Positions 1 through 11,949 of a stretch of DNA of 64,000 nt are shown piece after piece. The stretch lies in contig NC_033626.1 of the NCBI RefSeq assembly GCF_001540865.1, positions 12,988,065-13,052,064 of the forward strand. The letters run 5' to 3'. The notes under the pieces are model-generated. The model was not told the DNA's origin. It saw nothing but the letters and a program-made list of their open reading frames with translations, and ran no database searches. This DNA is from Ananas comosus (Eukaryota > Streptophyta > Magnoliopsida > Poales > Bromeliaceae). Made by a program: the position numbers and the translations under genes. The stretch's first letter is position 1. Each line of letters begins with the position of its first letter.

Positions 1-188
1 CCTTACGGCATAAAATGATATCTCCATCTTTCCATATTTCCTCATGATCACTTTTGTTCCTCTTATGATATTTGAAGTGATATAGGTAAGTAATTATACT
101 TTGTGTCTACTATTTCTTCCTATATTTTCATTCTTTGTTGAATGCTATAGGTTAAAGCATTGACCGCAAGACCCCTTCCCTTGCGCAG

Positions 189-3100
189 ATTATAATGCAC
201 TTGCCGGACGATGCAGAGGTCAGCGACGAGGTGTGGGATGAAGTGATCGACAGCATGAAAGTGCGAGTCCAGGACAAAATCCCCGCCATTCGTGCTTTTG
301 CAATCCGTGCTCTCTCACGATTTGCAATTGAAGGGGATGATGCTCATGTCCTTGATCTCTTTCTCCAGACCTTGGCTCAAGAACAGAACGCCGTAAGTTC
401 TCTTAAGAGTTGTTTGCTATTATTCCCACTTTATGTGATTTCTTCTTATTTGTACGTGATCTGAGACATGAAGGAGGTGCGGAAAACAATAGTTCTATCT
501 CTGCCCCCTTCAAATGTTACATTGGAGGCAATTGTTGGGTCCACACTCGACGTGAGCGAATCAGTCCGTAAAGCAGCTTATTGCGTCCTGGCGACTAAAT
601 TCCCACTTCAAAGTCTCAGGTAACTAGATGTTATCGGCAGCAAAATTTGTTAAGAAAATGTAATGCAACTGTTGTAACAGTGATGTGTTGCAAATTCATT
701 TCAGCATCAAGCATAGGACTACTCTCCTTCAGAGAGGGCTTTCCGACAGATCCTCTATTGTTATCAAAGAATGCTTGAAGATGCTGAAGGATGAGTGGCT
801 TTCCAAGTGCTGCGAGCGAGATCCTGTTGCTCTTCTCAGATTTCTAGATGTAGAGACTTACGAGTCAGTTGGAGAAGCTGTAATGGAAGCCCTTTTGAAA
901 GAAGGGTTGATCAGAGTGCAAGAAGGTCAGAGTTTGAGGCAGTACTCGACATCACACGCGGAAACTGAGGGTCAGTTGAATATATCTACATGGTAGAAAA
1001 AAGATTGAACACATGTACTTAAAGAAAACCACGTCATCTTTTCATTGTATATTGCATAAAATGGTTATACCCTTATGTTAAACTACCATGTCCTTTGTGG
1101 AAATTATTTTCTTCTTCATGATCAAGTATCTGCTTACATCTCCAAGCATGGATGTAGATCTACACATACCTATCCTTTCGTACATGCTTATACCTTTAAA
1201 AGGGGGAAAAATCAACTTTAGTGTTCCTTGTTAATGCATCAGGAGAACACAGCCCCAGTATTCAGCTAATGGATGCCGAGGTTGCTCTTTATTGGAAAAC
1301 ACTGTGCAAACATTTGCAAGCTGAAGCTCAAGTAAGGAGTACACTTATTTTACTTTCAAATGCAGCATTTTCGTGATGCTTTTTAACTCGCTGTCTTTTA
1401 ACTTAATGTCAGCATCATTATTCACTATTCTGTCACTATCCTGTCAACTTGTCATCCCCTGTTCGACAGAAATAGGATAAAGTAAATCATGATAGATAGA
1501 CTGTTAGCTAGTAGATTTTTTAGCGCTTAATACTTAATTTGCCTTCTTTGCCTCCTTTTCCAGAGTTGAATCATTTCTGCTGCAAATGTCACTGGTAGTT
1601 GTTATTGAGTTGAGCTGAGAATGGCACTTGTTATATTAGAATTGATTCATATACTGTTCAGTTTAATTACAATAATTACTGTATATCTGCTTAGTTCTAC
1701 ATTTGGAAGCAAAAAGAATGGCCACATTTGCAAGCAAGAAAATGCCCTCGCCTGAACCTGTTCAACAGGCAAATTACATCTAATGATCCTCTTCCAAACC
1801 ATTATCCAGGCCAAAGGCTCTGAGGCAGCAGCTACTACTGGTACTGAAGCAGCAGTATATGCTTCAGAAGCTTCAGACAACAATGATCTTTTGGAGCGAA
1901 TCCTTCCAGGGACTGTTTATGAGTATGTTGCTCTGGTAAAAGCACACCTTTCTGCAGGTAAAACTATATAGCGTACATTATCTTGGTTCTTAGATGATCC
2001 ATTCTGATATGATATAATATATTTCTCTCTTTTAGGACCAAACTACCGCTTCATATCCCGACAGCTTCTACTTCTTGGTGCAATGCTTGATTTTTCAGAT
2101 GCAACAAACAGGAAGGCTGCTAGTGGTTTTTTGCATGAACTTTTCCTCAGGCCTCTCGAACATGAAGTTGACGACCATGGGAATGAGATCGCCACAGGAG
2201 ATGGAGTCAGTCTTGGTGGAGATAAGGACTGGGCAAGAGCAGTATCAGAGTTGGCTCAAAAGGTTCATGCTTCTTCTGGTGAATTTGAAGCAGTTGTTAC
2301 CAGTGTGATTGAGGAGCTTGCTCGCCCATGTAGGGAGAGAACTGCCAACTCTATGCAGTGGATGCATTGCCTTGCAGTGACTAGCCTTCTTCTGGAGAAC
2401 ATTGATTCCTTAAAGAGATTGCAAGGCAAAGCTATTGAGCCTTATGAGTTGCTTCACTCTTTGTTGCTCCCAGCAGTAAGTGGTATTCTTCTGATTTCTC
2501 ACAGATATCATAATTCTTACTGGGGCTTTTACATATATATTAATAACTTATATTTACATTTATACTCCTAAGAACCTGAAATTGTATGTATACCCTGTGA
2601 AAATGTTGTTTCATAAAAAGTATTTATATTGCTAGTTTAGGAGTTATTCAAATTCCGGATTTTGGGCAGAGGATGGTTTCTTATTAAAAGAAATTCTTTT
2701 TGTAAGTACATAGTTATGATGGTAAGGTTAAGGTGTCTACAGAAATTTAGACTTTAGGAGGGCATATATGTACATTGAAAATCTCATAGGTATATAAGTA
2801 ATAATCTTCTTGTGTTAGTTTGATGCTTGCAATATTTGTTTTCCACCATTCTGTGTGACTTGCGATTGTCCACCCTGTGTTAAACTTTAAAGTGCTCTTT
2901 ATTGCATAAATATGCAGGCAAAACATATTCATGTTGATGTACAGAGGGCTGCCATTAGATGTCTTTGTCTCTTTGGCCTGTTAGACTTGAGGCCAAGCCC
3001 AGACCTAGTAACACAGTTGCGCCTATCCTTCATTAATGGCCCTGGTCCTGTTAGTGCTATGGCCTGTAAGGCATTGATCGATCTTGCCACATGGCATGGC

Positions 3101-5197
3101 CCTCATGAAGCTGACAAATTGATTGGACTCGATTTGCCACAAGCTGATGATGGCAAAACTCATTTCACTTCAGTTAATATATCAGAAATAAAGGAAGATG
3201 ATTTAAGCATAGGAGTACTTGATCTCCTATTTTCTGGATTCAGAAAATATGATTGGGAAGCAAGCACCGAACATGATGATTATGATAACATTCAAGCTAT
3301 TCTCGGAGAAGGTTTTGCAAAGATTCTTCTCATGAGCAAGAACTACCCTAGCATACCTTCTCATTTACATCCTTTGATCCTATCCAAGCTCATCAACCTG
3401 TTTTTCTGTGATGAGACCAAAGAATTACAAAGGTTATCCCGCAATCAATGATTCTATATGTTGTTCAAATATAATATTGCCACAGTATTCTTCTTACTGT
3501 TTTATATTAATACAGGTTGAAGCAATGTCTGTCCGTCTTTTTTGACCATTATCCAGCCCTCTCGCATAGTCACAAGGCAAGCCAATCTTGTTAAAAGAGC
3601 ATATTGAATTCTTTAGTTTACAGGATATTTGAGTGTAATGATTTGACCTCTGTAATGATTTGACCTCTATTTTATACAGAGTTGCATCTCCAGAGGATTC
3701 ATACCAGTCATGCGAGGTATGTGGCCTGGTATATGCGGCAATTCTGCAGGCTCGACCACTGCAGTGTCTCGAATGAGAAAACGTGCAGTCCAAGTGTCAC
3801 GGTTCATGCTGCAAATGATACAATGTCCTTTATTTTCAAAAGAGAGCGAAGAACAACATTCTACGAAGAGCTCTGATAGCCTCTTGACTTCAGTGCAGTC
3901 ATTAGACAACTTTGACAGTGGAGAAGAAGGGCTTGCCATTCGCATTGCTGTGGAGGTGCTTTCTTTTATCCTGCTGGATTTAAATTCTGTCTTATTTCCT
4001 ACGGAGTGTTTTATATTCCCTTGGCTCAGTATGAAAAATGGGGCCTATTTTGGATGCATGAACTCTTGTTCAGCATATCTTTTTTATTTACTTATTGGGC
4101 TTGTGGTAATAAATTAATGAGAAGAAAAAATGTCTATTGTTGCATGCTAAATTATTTTTCTCATAATATCTTGAATCACCTTGTCAGTGACTTGCAATCC
4201 TGAAAAGTCTTGTCACTGCAATCCTGAAAAGTCTTGATTATGAGGATCGTGATCTTGTGAGGGAACTAAAGTCAAACTTCTAGGTTGTGGCAGTAATCAA
4301 TGATCAATATTGCCGACAGTAATATGATATTGTGGAGAGTTAGATGTTCTTGTATAAAACTGAATCCAAAATTTGTGGCAGTAGCTGATATCTAATGCTA
4401 TTCATCTGCCAGGTAGCAAGCTTTCCTGAGAAGAAGACATCTGCTGGAAAAGCATATATATTGGCACTGTGCAAAACAGCCTTATTATTGCAATTTCACC
4501 GATCAGAGCAAAGGGCTATTAAGTGCATGAGAGGATTGTTGAGTGTCATGATTACATCAGCATCAGCCGACAAGGAAGTAGTCAAAGAACTTTCACGAAT
4601 GGCAGCACGATTAAGATCTCTTGATGAAAATCCAAACGAGGAGCTATCACAAGAACAAGTTGATGCTTTATTTGGTACGGCATTATCTCATATAAGTACA
4701 TAGATATATTCATACCATACATATTGTCCTACCAAATCATCTACTTATGTACCGCTTTAAAATCTGAATTTCCAATTTGGAACTCAGTTACATTGATCAA
4801 TTTGGAACTGAAAGCGCTTTTTTGAATAATCTTAGGAAAGCTTGGATTGGAAGGGAGCATTAAACTGGATATCAACTCAGTGCTGCCGCCAACACCAGCA
4901 CCACAATCAGCCAGAGCTACTGCTGCTAGGAGAAGAGTAAGGCGTGAACCTTCCTCTTCCGAAGAAGAAGATGATGAAGAAGATGATGGTGATAATAATG
5001 AGGCATCGGTTCGTCAAGTTATAGCGACTCCAACCTTGACAGCCATGCGTTCTCAGAGAGCAAGCAAGACGGCTGCGATGAGCAAGATAGCTGCCAAAAC
5101 TGCCACTGTTTTTCCGGGTGGTAAGATGGAAGACGATCAGTCTGATGTGACATCGGACGAATCTTCAGATGAATCTGGCGATGATCTTGATGTGTGA
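189..5197 (+). CDS. CAP-G: Condensin complex subunit 3 (CAP-G), 5'-truncated by the window edge
   Basis: HEAT-repeat regulatory subunit of condensin I, which acts with SMC2/SMC4, CAP-H and CAP-D2 in mitotic chromosome compaction in the nucleus. Eleven exons join in frame into 922 codons plus stop: 189-392, 474-619, 705-970, 1243-1331, 1810-1957, 2036-2475, 2918-3432, 3516-3576, 3680-3955, 4413-4674, 4836-5197. Family landmarks seen: IIMHLPDDAEVSDEVWDEVI at the first exon, LLERILPGTVYEYVALVKAH, AKHIHVDVQRAAIRCL, MRGMWPGICGN, and FPEKKTSAGKAYILALC. The C-terminus is basic, then strongly acidic (SSSEEEDDEEDD), ending in ESGDDLDV, as is usual for plant CAP-G tails. Roughly the first 110-130 residues are missing to the left. 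The intron at 3577-3679 has a GC donor; the others are GT-AG. Identity is from recalled family similarity, not a search. Confidence 0.93.
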
Positions 5198-6170
5198 ATC
5201 ATTACAAGGCTGTGTGCCATTGGGATGAAAGGCTATGAATCTATGTGCTAGGGATGACATAAAAGGAAGCCCCATCCATAGTTTGAGATTATACTTGCTC
5301 ACATGAGTCGACTATTTAAAGTTTCAATGTGTATCCCTTTAGTGTTATCCGAATCTTAGGAGACATTTGTTTATGAGGTGCAAGTATTTGTTGTATGTTG
5401 TATGCTGTTGTTTTGCTCATGATGGAATGAGCTATATGATGATATTGTTGTGTTTATAATTTGTAGCAGCAACTTTCAGTGCCTAGTGCCTGATACCTAG
5501 AGTATTATGATGATAAAATTCGGATGAAAACTGTATTGTTGAACAGCTTAAATTTGTGCATCTAAGTTCTGTTGATTGGACAGATTGTGATCATCTTAAA
5601 TCGTAATTATCTTTCGTATGTCCACAACCAAGTCCTTCTGGGACATAATTTCGATCTCTTGTAGGCGGTTGATATATTGATAAAGTTATGTAGTATTCTA
5701 TATTATGTGGATAAATTAATCAAAATTCTCTGTTTCATATTCACCGACACATTAATAACCAAAAAGGGTCCAAATATTAGCCCCACGCGTGAACGAAAAT
5801 TACTTTACGAGAAATATAATACGAGCCCCGGACGCGAACATGATGATTTTTTTTGCTCAATTTTATAATCAGGGATAAGATGGAAATTAAACGTAGATAA
5901 ACGGCTCAGATTTATTGGTATTCTAGTCGAACTTCTTTTACGCGAGCTTAGACAAAATCCAAACTGATAACAGGATCTCGAGTATTAATATAAACGAACT
6001 TGAGATAAAGTGATTGAGACTAGATTTAAGATAATGCTAAGTATAATTACATACTTCTCGTTTAAGGATATTGTGACGATAAAACTAGAGAGTCTTGATA
6101 TCCGATATTCGTTTTTCATTAAGAATCCTGATTCAACGCAATTATTTCTTACTTCATATCATTTATTTAA

Positions 6171-6237
6171 ACATTTAAACCTACTCCTAATGCGAATAGG
6201 AAAAACATTTAAACCTACTCCTAATGCGAATAGAAAA
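6171..6237 (+). repeat. 34-bp tandem duplication in the calmodulin-like promoter
   Basis: The unit starting ACATTTAAACCTACTCCTAA is present twice in direct succession (6171-6204 and 6205-6237), differing by about one base. It lies 75-140 bases upstream of the start codon, so it could duplicate a promoter element. Confidence 0.85.
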
Positions 6238-6243
6238 AATAGG

Positions 6244-6252
6244 CTATTTAAG
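6244..6252 (+). promoter_or_regulatory. Candidate TATA box of the calmodulin-like gene
   Basis: CTATTTAAG lies about 65 bases upstream of the ATG at 6313, a sensible core-promoter distance for a short 5'UTR. Inferred from position only. Confidence 0.45.
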
Positions 6253-6312
6253 CACGTCGTAGTCCATCCACATTGCTTCTTTCTCGTGTGATTCACGATA
6301 CCGTCGATCTCA

Positions 6313-6864
6313 ATGGGCAACTCTTCGTCCTCCATCTCCAGCGCCGAACGCAAGCCCTCGCCGCCCCGCGCTCGATCTCCTCCGCCACCATCGGCGGCGG
6401 AGGCCGCCCCCCGCCCGCCGGAGATCGATCTCAAGCGGATCTTCAACAAGTTCGACGCGGACGGCGACGGGCGCATCCGCGAGGCGGAGGTCGCGGCGAT
6501 GCTGACGAGGCTCGGCTGCGACGACGACGCGGCGTCGATGGTCGCGGCTGCGGACGCGGACGGGGACGGCTACATCGACATGGGGGAGTTCGCGGCGATC
6601 TTCGGCGGGAGCCTGGAGGAGGCGCGGGAGGTGGAGGCGGAGCTGAGGGCGGCGTTCGCGGTGTTCGACGAGGACGGAGACGGGGGGATCACGGCGGAGG
6701 AGCTGTTTAGGGTTTTGGAGAAGCTCGGGGAGGGGGAGACGATGGACAGGTGTCGGGAGATGGTGAGGGGGGTGGATCGGAACGGCGATGGAGTGGTGAG
6801 CTTCGAGGAGTTTAGGCTTATGATGACGCAGGAGTTCTTCGCCTCGTCCCCTCGCAGCACGTAG
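6313..6864 (+). CDS. Calmodulin-like calcium-binding protein with four EF-hands
   Basis: Intronless 183-residue calcium sensor. Four canonical 12-residue EF loops are visible: D48-E59 (DADGDGRIREAE), D81-E92 (DADGDGYIDMGE), D119-E130 (DEDGDGGITAEE) and D155-E166 (DRNGDGVVSFEE). All have acidic residues at positions 1 and 12 and Gly at position 6, so all four are predicted to bind calcium. The N-terminal 36 residues are a low-complexity Ser/Pro/Arg tail starting MGNSSSS; Gly2 with Ser at position 6 fits an N-myristoylation signal, suggesting membrane attachment (inference). The GC-rich coding sequence contrasts with the AT-rich flanks, as is common for grass-like monocot genes. Belongs to the plant CML family; the exact member cannot be assigned. 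Confidence 0.95.
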   Translation: MGNSSSSISSAERKPSPPRARSPPPPSAAEAAPRPPEIDLKRIFNKFDADGDGRIREAEVAAMLTRLGCDDDAASMVAAADADGDGYIDMGEFAAIFGGSLEEAREVEAELRAAFAVFDEDGDGGITAEELFRVLEKLGEGETMDRCREMVRGVDRNGDGVVSFEEFRLMMTQEFFASSPRST

Positions 6865-7928
6865 CGCCGCGCACAACGTCCACCAGTATATATACATACA
6901 CTGATACACAAACGCACACGCACAGATATATTATTATATTATATAGTACTCTCTTTTTTGCTTATTTTTTCTTGCATTTTCTACAGGACACTAGCCTCCT
7001 TGGGATTTGGGATCTGAGCCCGTTATCCACGGATTATGGAGATTTTGTTTTTAGGGTGGGCAAAGAAATTTTTTTTTTCACCTCTGATTCTTTATGTTGC
7101 TGTTTGCTTTTCAATAATATATATATAATCTAATTTTCGTTCTCATTGAGCTTTTTGTAGCATCAATTCACCCTCTTTTTTTTCTTTTTTTTTTCCTTTT
7201 GTTGAGAATCGCTCCTCGGCGTTATAACTCAAATCCCACCTAAACAAACTATAACTGGAACAGGAGAAGGCCTAAGACGAAGTTCTTTGCTTAACCTGAA
7301 AAGCAGTAATTGTGAAAGCTGTGCATTTCTTAATACTTTAATTGGCTTGCGTAGTTTTAAGTTCAAAGAAACACAGAACAAAAAGGCCAGGAACAATCAA
7401 ATTTAATGATGGGGCAAACCAGATTCTAAAAACTACAAAAAATTGTCCTGCAAACTCATAAAAGGCTAGAAACTTAAGCACTGTTTTAAATACCCAGAGA
7501 TAATAGAAGACACTGCACCAAAGAATTATGCTTCACTCCCAACAAGCAATTAAAGTAAGAAAATGCTTATTTAAACATAACAACATCTCAAACAGACCAT
7601 ATGCAACTGCGCTAATAAGAATTATCATGTTTCACCTCAGCTTCAAGACCCCAATGCTCAATGCAGTACCAAACACTCATACATCCTTTTTTTTTGAACC
7701 TACGACTAGATGGCTGGTCATGAAACGCAAACTTTTATCGTTACAATTTAATTCCAGCAAGCAAAGAAGCAAACAGTTTTCTCATAGGCCACTAGTTAAG
7801 AACTATTAGCTTAACGACCAGAAAATATATCTAACCAAGAGGGGATATATAGAAGCAGCAAACACTCTGCAAACCCTTGTCTGGGAGAACCAGTAAACAG
7901 AAAAAAAAAAGACCCCAACCATTCGCAT
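6865..7928. other. Convergent 3' flanks of the calmodulin-like and ALY genes
   Basis: Contains the 3'UTR of the calmodulin-like gene on + (T-rich, to roughly 7200) and, on the minus strand, the probable 3'UTR of the ALY gene (up to 7928). No additional coding potential recognised. Confidence 0.6.
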
Positions 7929-10900
7929 TTAAGAAGTATTCATTGCATCAGCATGATAGTTGTCCAACTCCTTGTCCAGCTGTTCTGCAGACTTCTCGAC
8001 AGCTTGCTTCCTTCCACGGCCACGGCCGCGACCACGGCCTCGTTGAAAGCCACTGCCACGCGCACGGCCACGGCCTCGTTGAAATCCACCACGGTTCCAC
8101 CTGCTTTTGCAGACCCCAAAAAAAAAATCATCAAGGTGGCTGGTCAACTTGAGATAACTGACGAAGATGGTCCAAGAGAAGTCAACACTATCACATAGTC
8201 GCAAAACACTAGGACAAAAACAATCAATGCAGTGGAAAGCATATATTCCTGCGCACTTACTGCCACTGATTCCCCTTGACAAAACTATATTATAGATATA
8301 ACAATAGAGACAAGGAATGAAAATTCTAGTGTTGAATTTATCTTATTTTGCAAAGATATAAATATCGTTTTTTTATGATCTTACCCTGAAGAGCGATTAG
8401 ATGAACTGCCACCACCGCGACCAAATTCTGGCCTGAAACACCATTTTCTTATTGTTAACGAACAATATAAGAAACTTTTAAAAGCCAGAAAAAAGGATAT
8501 TAGCACCGGCTCAAAATATTACATTTGTATCGCATAGTTAGCAAATCAGACATTTCATCTGGCATCTATCACGATGCAAATCATCATACAAGGTAATAGT
8601 GTGGGTTATATGCAACTGAAAATATAAAAGAGTCACAGAAGATTTGCAAAATTTTCATAAACCAGATGCAGTATCAACCCTCAAGATGATGGGGCCTAAG
8701 TTCTAACAGGCTACATCAGGAAAGGGAAGTCCACGAAATCTGAAATTTTAGTTGGCAAATAGAGTACTATCTTCGTGGTTCAGTCAACCATCCAAAGATC
8801 TGCCAGGCACGGAAGGTGTCTGAACCATGAAAGATAAGCCATATATAAGTAAGCTACCAGGCCAAATTTTACAAAGCCCTAACGAAGGGCAGAGCAATGT
8901 TATTTGCCTTGTGATGCATTTTCAACAAGTATTTAAAGCAAAGCACATAGGATAAAAAATCTTGCATCAAAATAGGGAGTATTCTAATTGAATTACGAAG
9001 AGTTTATGAATTACGAAGAGTTTACGACTGCTGCTGATAAGCAACAAAATAGAACAAACAAAGATATATCATAGAAGAGAACAATGAATATGATAGGCAA
9101 AGCCAACACAGCAAAACAAAAAAAAAAAATTTATGAGAGAGAGCCACGTACGTCATAACAACTGTTCTTTTTCCTCTTCCATTTGTGCCCCCAACAACGT
9201 TTACCCGAGGGGTAACAGGTAAACCTAAATTCATTCCAATCACTTCTATCTTCATAGTTTTTCCATCAAGTTGAACATTATTATATCGTTTTAAGGCAGC
9301 AATGGCATCGCTCCTCCTAGTAAATACCACCTCGGCTGAACCCTGCCAGCAAAAATCATGGACACTTTCTAAGGAGCATGTTTTAATTAATTAAAATAAT
9401 AATCAAAAGCCAAAAGTTAAGGCCTTATTTAGTAATGCTTAGATTTCTTTGGTTTTTAGATTTCTATATGCAATTGAATTGAATGTGCGAGCAGACATTC
9501 TTCCGTTCTATTATACTCGGTTAGTTCCAAACTCATATTTATTTTTCTAAAGAAATTAAAGGAATAAAAATGTGACAGCTATTTTTGCCTTTTATTGCCC
9601 AACAAACCCCATTGATTAGGTTGTTGACAGTCCACTGAGAGCAAGCAAATCCAATTGCATAAAATTTCAGTTTAAAAAGATTAGAAAGAAAAAAAAAAAT
9701 TAAAAAAAATGTAAGAGGTACCAAACAAGGTCCAAATTGAGTAGAAAAACGTACACTACATGAGAAAGAATTCTGCGAAGATCAAACTGCCATCAAAAAA
9801 GAAAAAGGGAAAAGTCTGTATATTCACAGTACAATAAAACTAATACTTCTCAGCCAAAAGAATGCATTGAAACAAAATCAACTGCATTTTCATTTTTGAG
9901 TGTCTGGCAATTGCAGGGAAAGAATAGTGCTCTATTATAACAATAAGCATGAGATGACAAGAAATAAGAAAGCACGCACGCTAGGGCGACCATTTCTGTC
10001 ATAATGAACAGCCCAACGTTTCAGCTCACCAACCTCCGAAAACAGCTCCTATACCAGAGTGAAACAAATTCTGAGCAGATAGATTAGAAGAAAACTAACT
10101 GTGGATTCTAAACTGCAACAATATCTAAACTTACCTTTATATCTTCATTGGATACCCCATAATCCAAGTTTGAAATGTACAGTTTCGTACCCGTTTCTAC
10201 TCCAGACAGTCCTGCGGCTACCATGCTATCATTGAACAGATCGTGTCTCCATATCATGTCCTTAGCCCTGCTAAATGACTGAAGAAATGCAACAGAATTT
10301 CCAGAATGTGAAAAGAATGAGCTAGGGTAAAATCAGTGCATGATCAATTGCCATCCTTGATGAGGCAATCCCTACCACGAAAATTTGATAGAACTTACAA
10401 AAATTTTGACTCAAAGTTGCACCATTTTTTTATAGTTTTCTCCGATTTAGTGGCTAAATTTAACAAAATAGCATGTAAAGCGTACAGATAATACATGGAA
10501 GCAGAGAACGACCCATTTCACAAATGCTGATGACAGGTTAATAGTGAGAGCTCCAGTTCCGAAGTATGACCCAGAAGCGCCAGCAAAAAGGTCCCCAGAA
10601 CTAGCATGTGAAAGGAGGGCGAAAGTAGAATTCCACAATTGGCAAGAGGATATCTCGAAACCCCCCCCCTTAAATCCATTTCTACATTATATGCACCACA
10701 TTGCAAGACGTCCCGCATAGGGTGCTTGAGCCTCTCCGTAAATGGAAATCACAGAAATCCTCTCTTCCTTACTCAGTTTTATTCTGTAATACAGATTCTT
10801 GATATTATGGAAAAAAGCAGCGATAGTTTGGGCTTGCCTTAGCAATAGCAAATGAAGAAGGCCGATTATTAACCCCAAGAGGCCCGCGAGGAGGCATCCC

Positions 10901-11023
10901 CACTCCTCTTCCACGGAAGGTGCCGCCACCACCACCACGTCCACGGCCCATACCACGGCCCATACCACGGCCTCTAAATCTTCCTCCTATGCTTCGGTTC
11001 TTACTTAGATCATCCAATGACAT
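7929..11023 (-). CDS. ALY: THO complex subunit 4 / ALY-REF mRNA export adaptor
   Basis: Nuclear RNA-binding adaptor that couples transcription and splicing to mRNA export through UAP56 and the TREX complex. Six coding exons join to 269 codons plus stop (minus strand, 5' to 3'): 11023-10838, 10278-10135, 10048-9980, 9342-9152, 8432-8385, 8100-7929. The N-terminus MSLDDLSKN matches the conserved UAP56-binding motif. It is followed by an RGG-rich arm, one RRM (about residues 90-170; RNP2-like LYISNL, RNP1 region GSAEVVF), a second Gly/Arg-rich arm, and a C-terminal LDKELDNYHADAMNTS motif typical of the family. A non-coding 5' exon ends at a consensus donor at 11580 (AAG|GTAAGC), with an acceptor just above 11084, so the 5'UTR carries an intron of about 495 bases. 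The first coding intron uses a GC donor. Confidence 0.94.
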
Positions 11024-11084
11024 ATTGAAAGATGTAGCAATTCAACAAAATATTTGACGGAATGGGAAGAGGAATAACAATAAG

Positions 11085-11579
11085 CTGCAGTTCAATAAAA
11101 AAAAAAAAAGAGGAAAAAAACAGTTAATCAATGGTTCAATCATTATATTATGAAAGGGCAATTCGTAAATCAGGAAAAATAATCACAATCACTATTGCAT
11201 GCTGAATGCAGATAAAAGGTAAGGTAGCATTTAGAGTTGCTTTTGTCTTTCGCATTTTTTCTTCGAGCTCATCGTGATTAGAAGCACCGAAGCATCAGAT
11301 TTTTGTTATCGTTTTCAGATATATCTTGAAACAGCAGTATGCGACGCATTAAAAATAGCGTACAGAACACATATATAACATGATAACATGTATTTTACTG
11401 CCGCATGTCATGAATTTAACCACTCATCCAACAGATCTATGTCGAAACTACCATATCCTATGCAAAACAGTCGAAATTAAACAAATCTGAGAATGAAATA
11501 TGCATGCAGTTAATGAAAAAAAGGAAAAGAAATAATAAAATAGCTGGTAATGAGGATAAAAAACAAAAGCCGAGCTTAC
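11085..11579 (-). other. 5'UTR intron of the ALY gene
   Basis: On the minus strand the donor is AAG|GTAAGC (exon ends 11580) and the acceptor is CTGCAG with the exon resuming at 11084, 61 bases before the ATG. The sequence between is T-rich on the transcribed strand. Leader introns are common in plant housekeeping genes and often raise expression (general knowledge). Confidence 0.6.
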
Positions 11580-11779
11580 CTTCCTTGTCCAAAGAAGGAT
11601 CAAATAAGCTTGTTTTTGCTGAAAAAATCAGGAGAGGCTGATGGTAACGTCAAAGGAAGAGCTCTCAGAGAGAGGAATCAGAAGCTACAAGCGAAGTGAG
11701 GTTATCGATGCGGGAGAGGGTGATGAGATTTCTAGGGTTCGAATGCGGGGGGCGAGATTCGGGGATACAGGGGGATTTT

Positions 11780-11787
11780 TAGGGTTT
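11780..11787 (-). promoter_or_regulatory. Telo-box in the ALY promoter/leader
   Basis: AAACCCTA on the minus strand, about 200 bases upstream of the leader-exon donor. This element is frequent near the transcription start of plant translation and RNA-processing genes. Position supports a core-promoter-proximal role; function is inferred. Confidence 0.4.
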
Positions 11788-11949
11788 GAAGCGGGCGAGG
11801 GGGGCGGAGCGCTTCGCTCCTTTGCGACGCGAATGATCGATCGATCGATCGATCGGGGACTGAGGGGGTGGGAAGAGGTCGAGCGTGTTTGGTTTTGGTG
11901 CGGAGGTTACGAGCTTAAATTCAACCGGAATCGGATCAGATGGTGCGGA

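Larger units (their letters stand above)
5198..6312. other. CAP-G 3'UTR and intergenic spacer
   Basis: The first 250-350 bases after the CAP-G stop are T-rich transcribed-looking sequence, consistent with a 3'UTR. The rest is AT-rich spacer and the promoter of the calmodulin-like gene. No open frame here resembles a protein. Confidence 0.6.
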
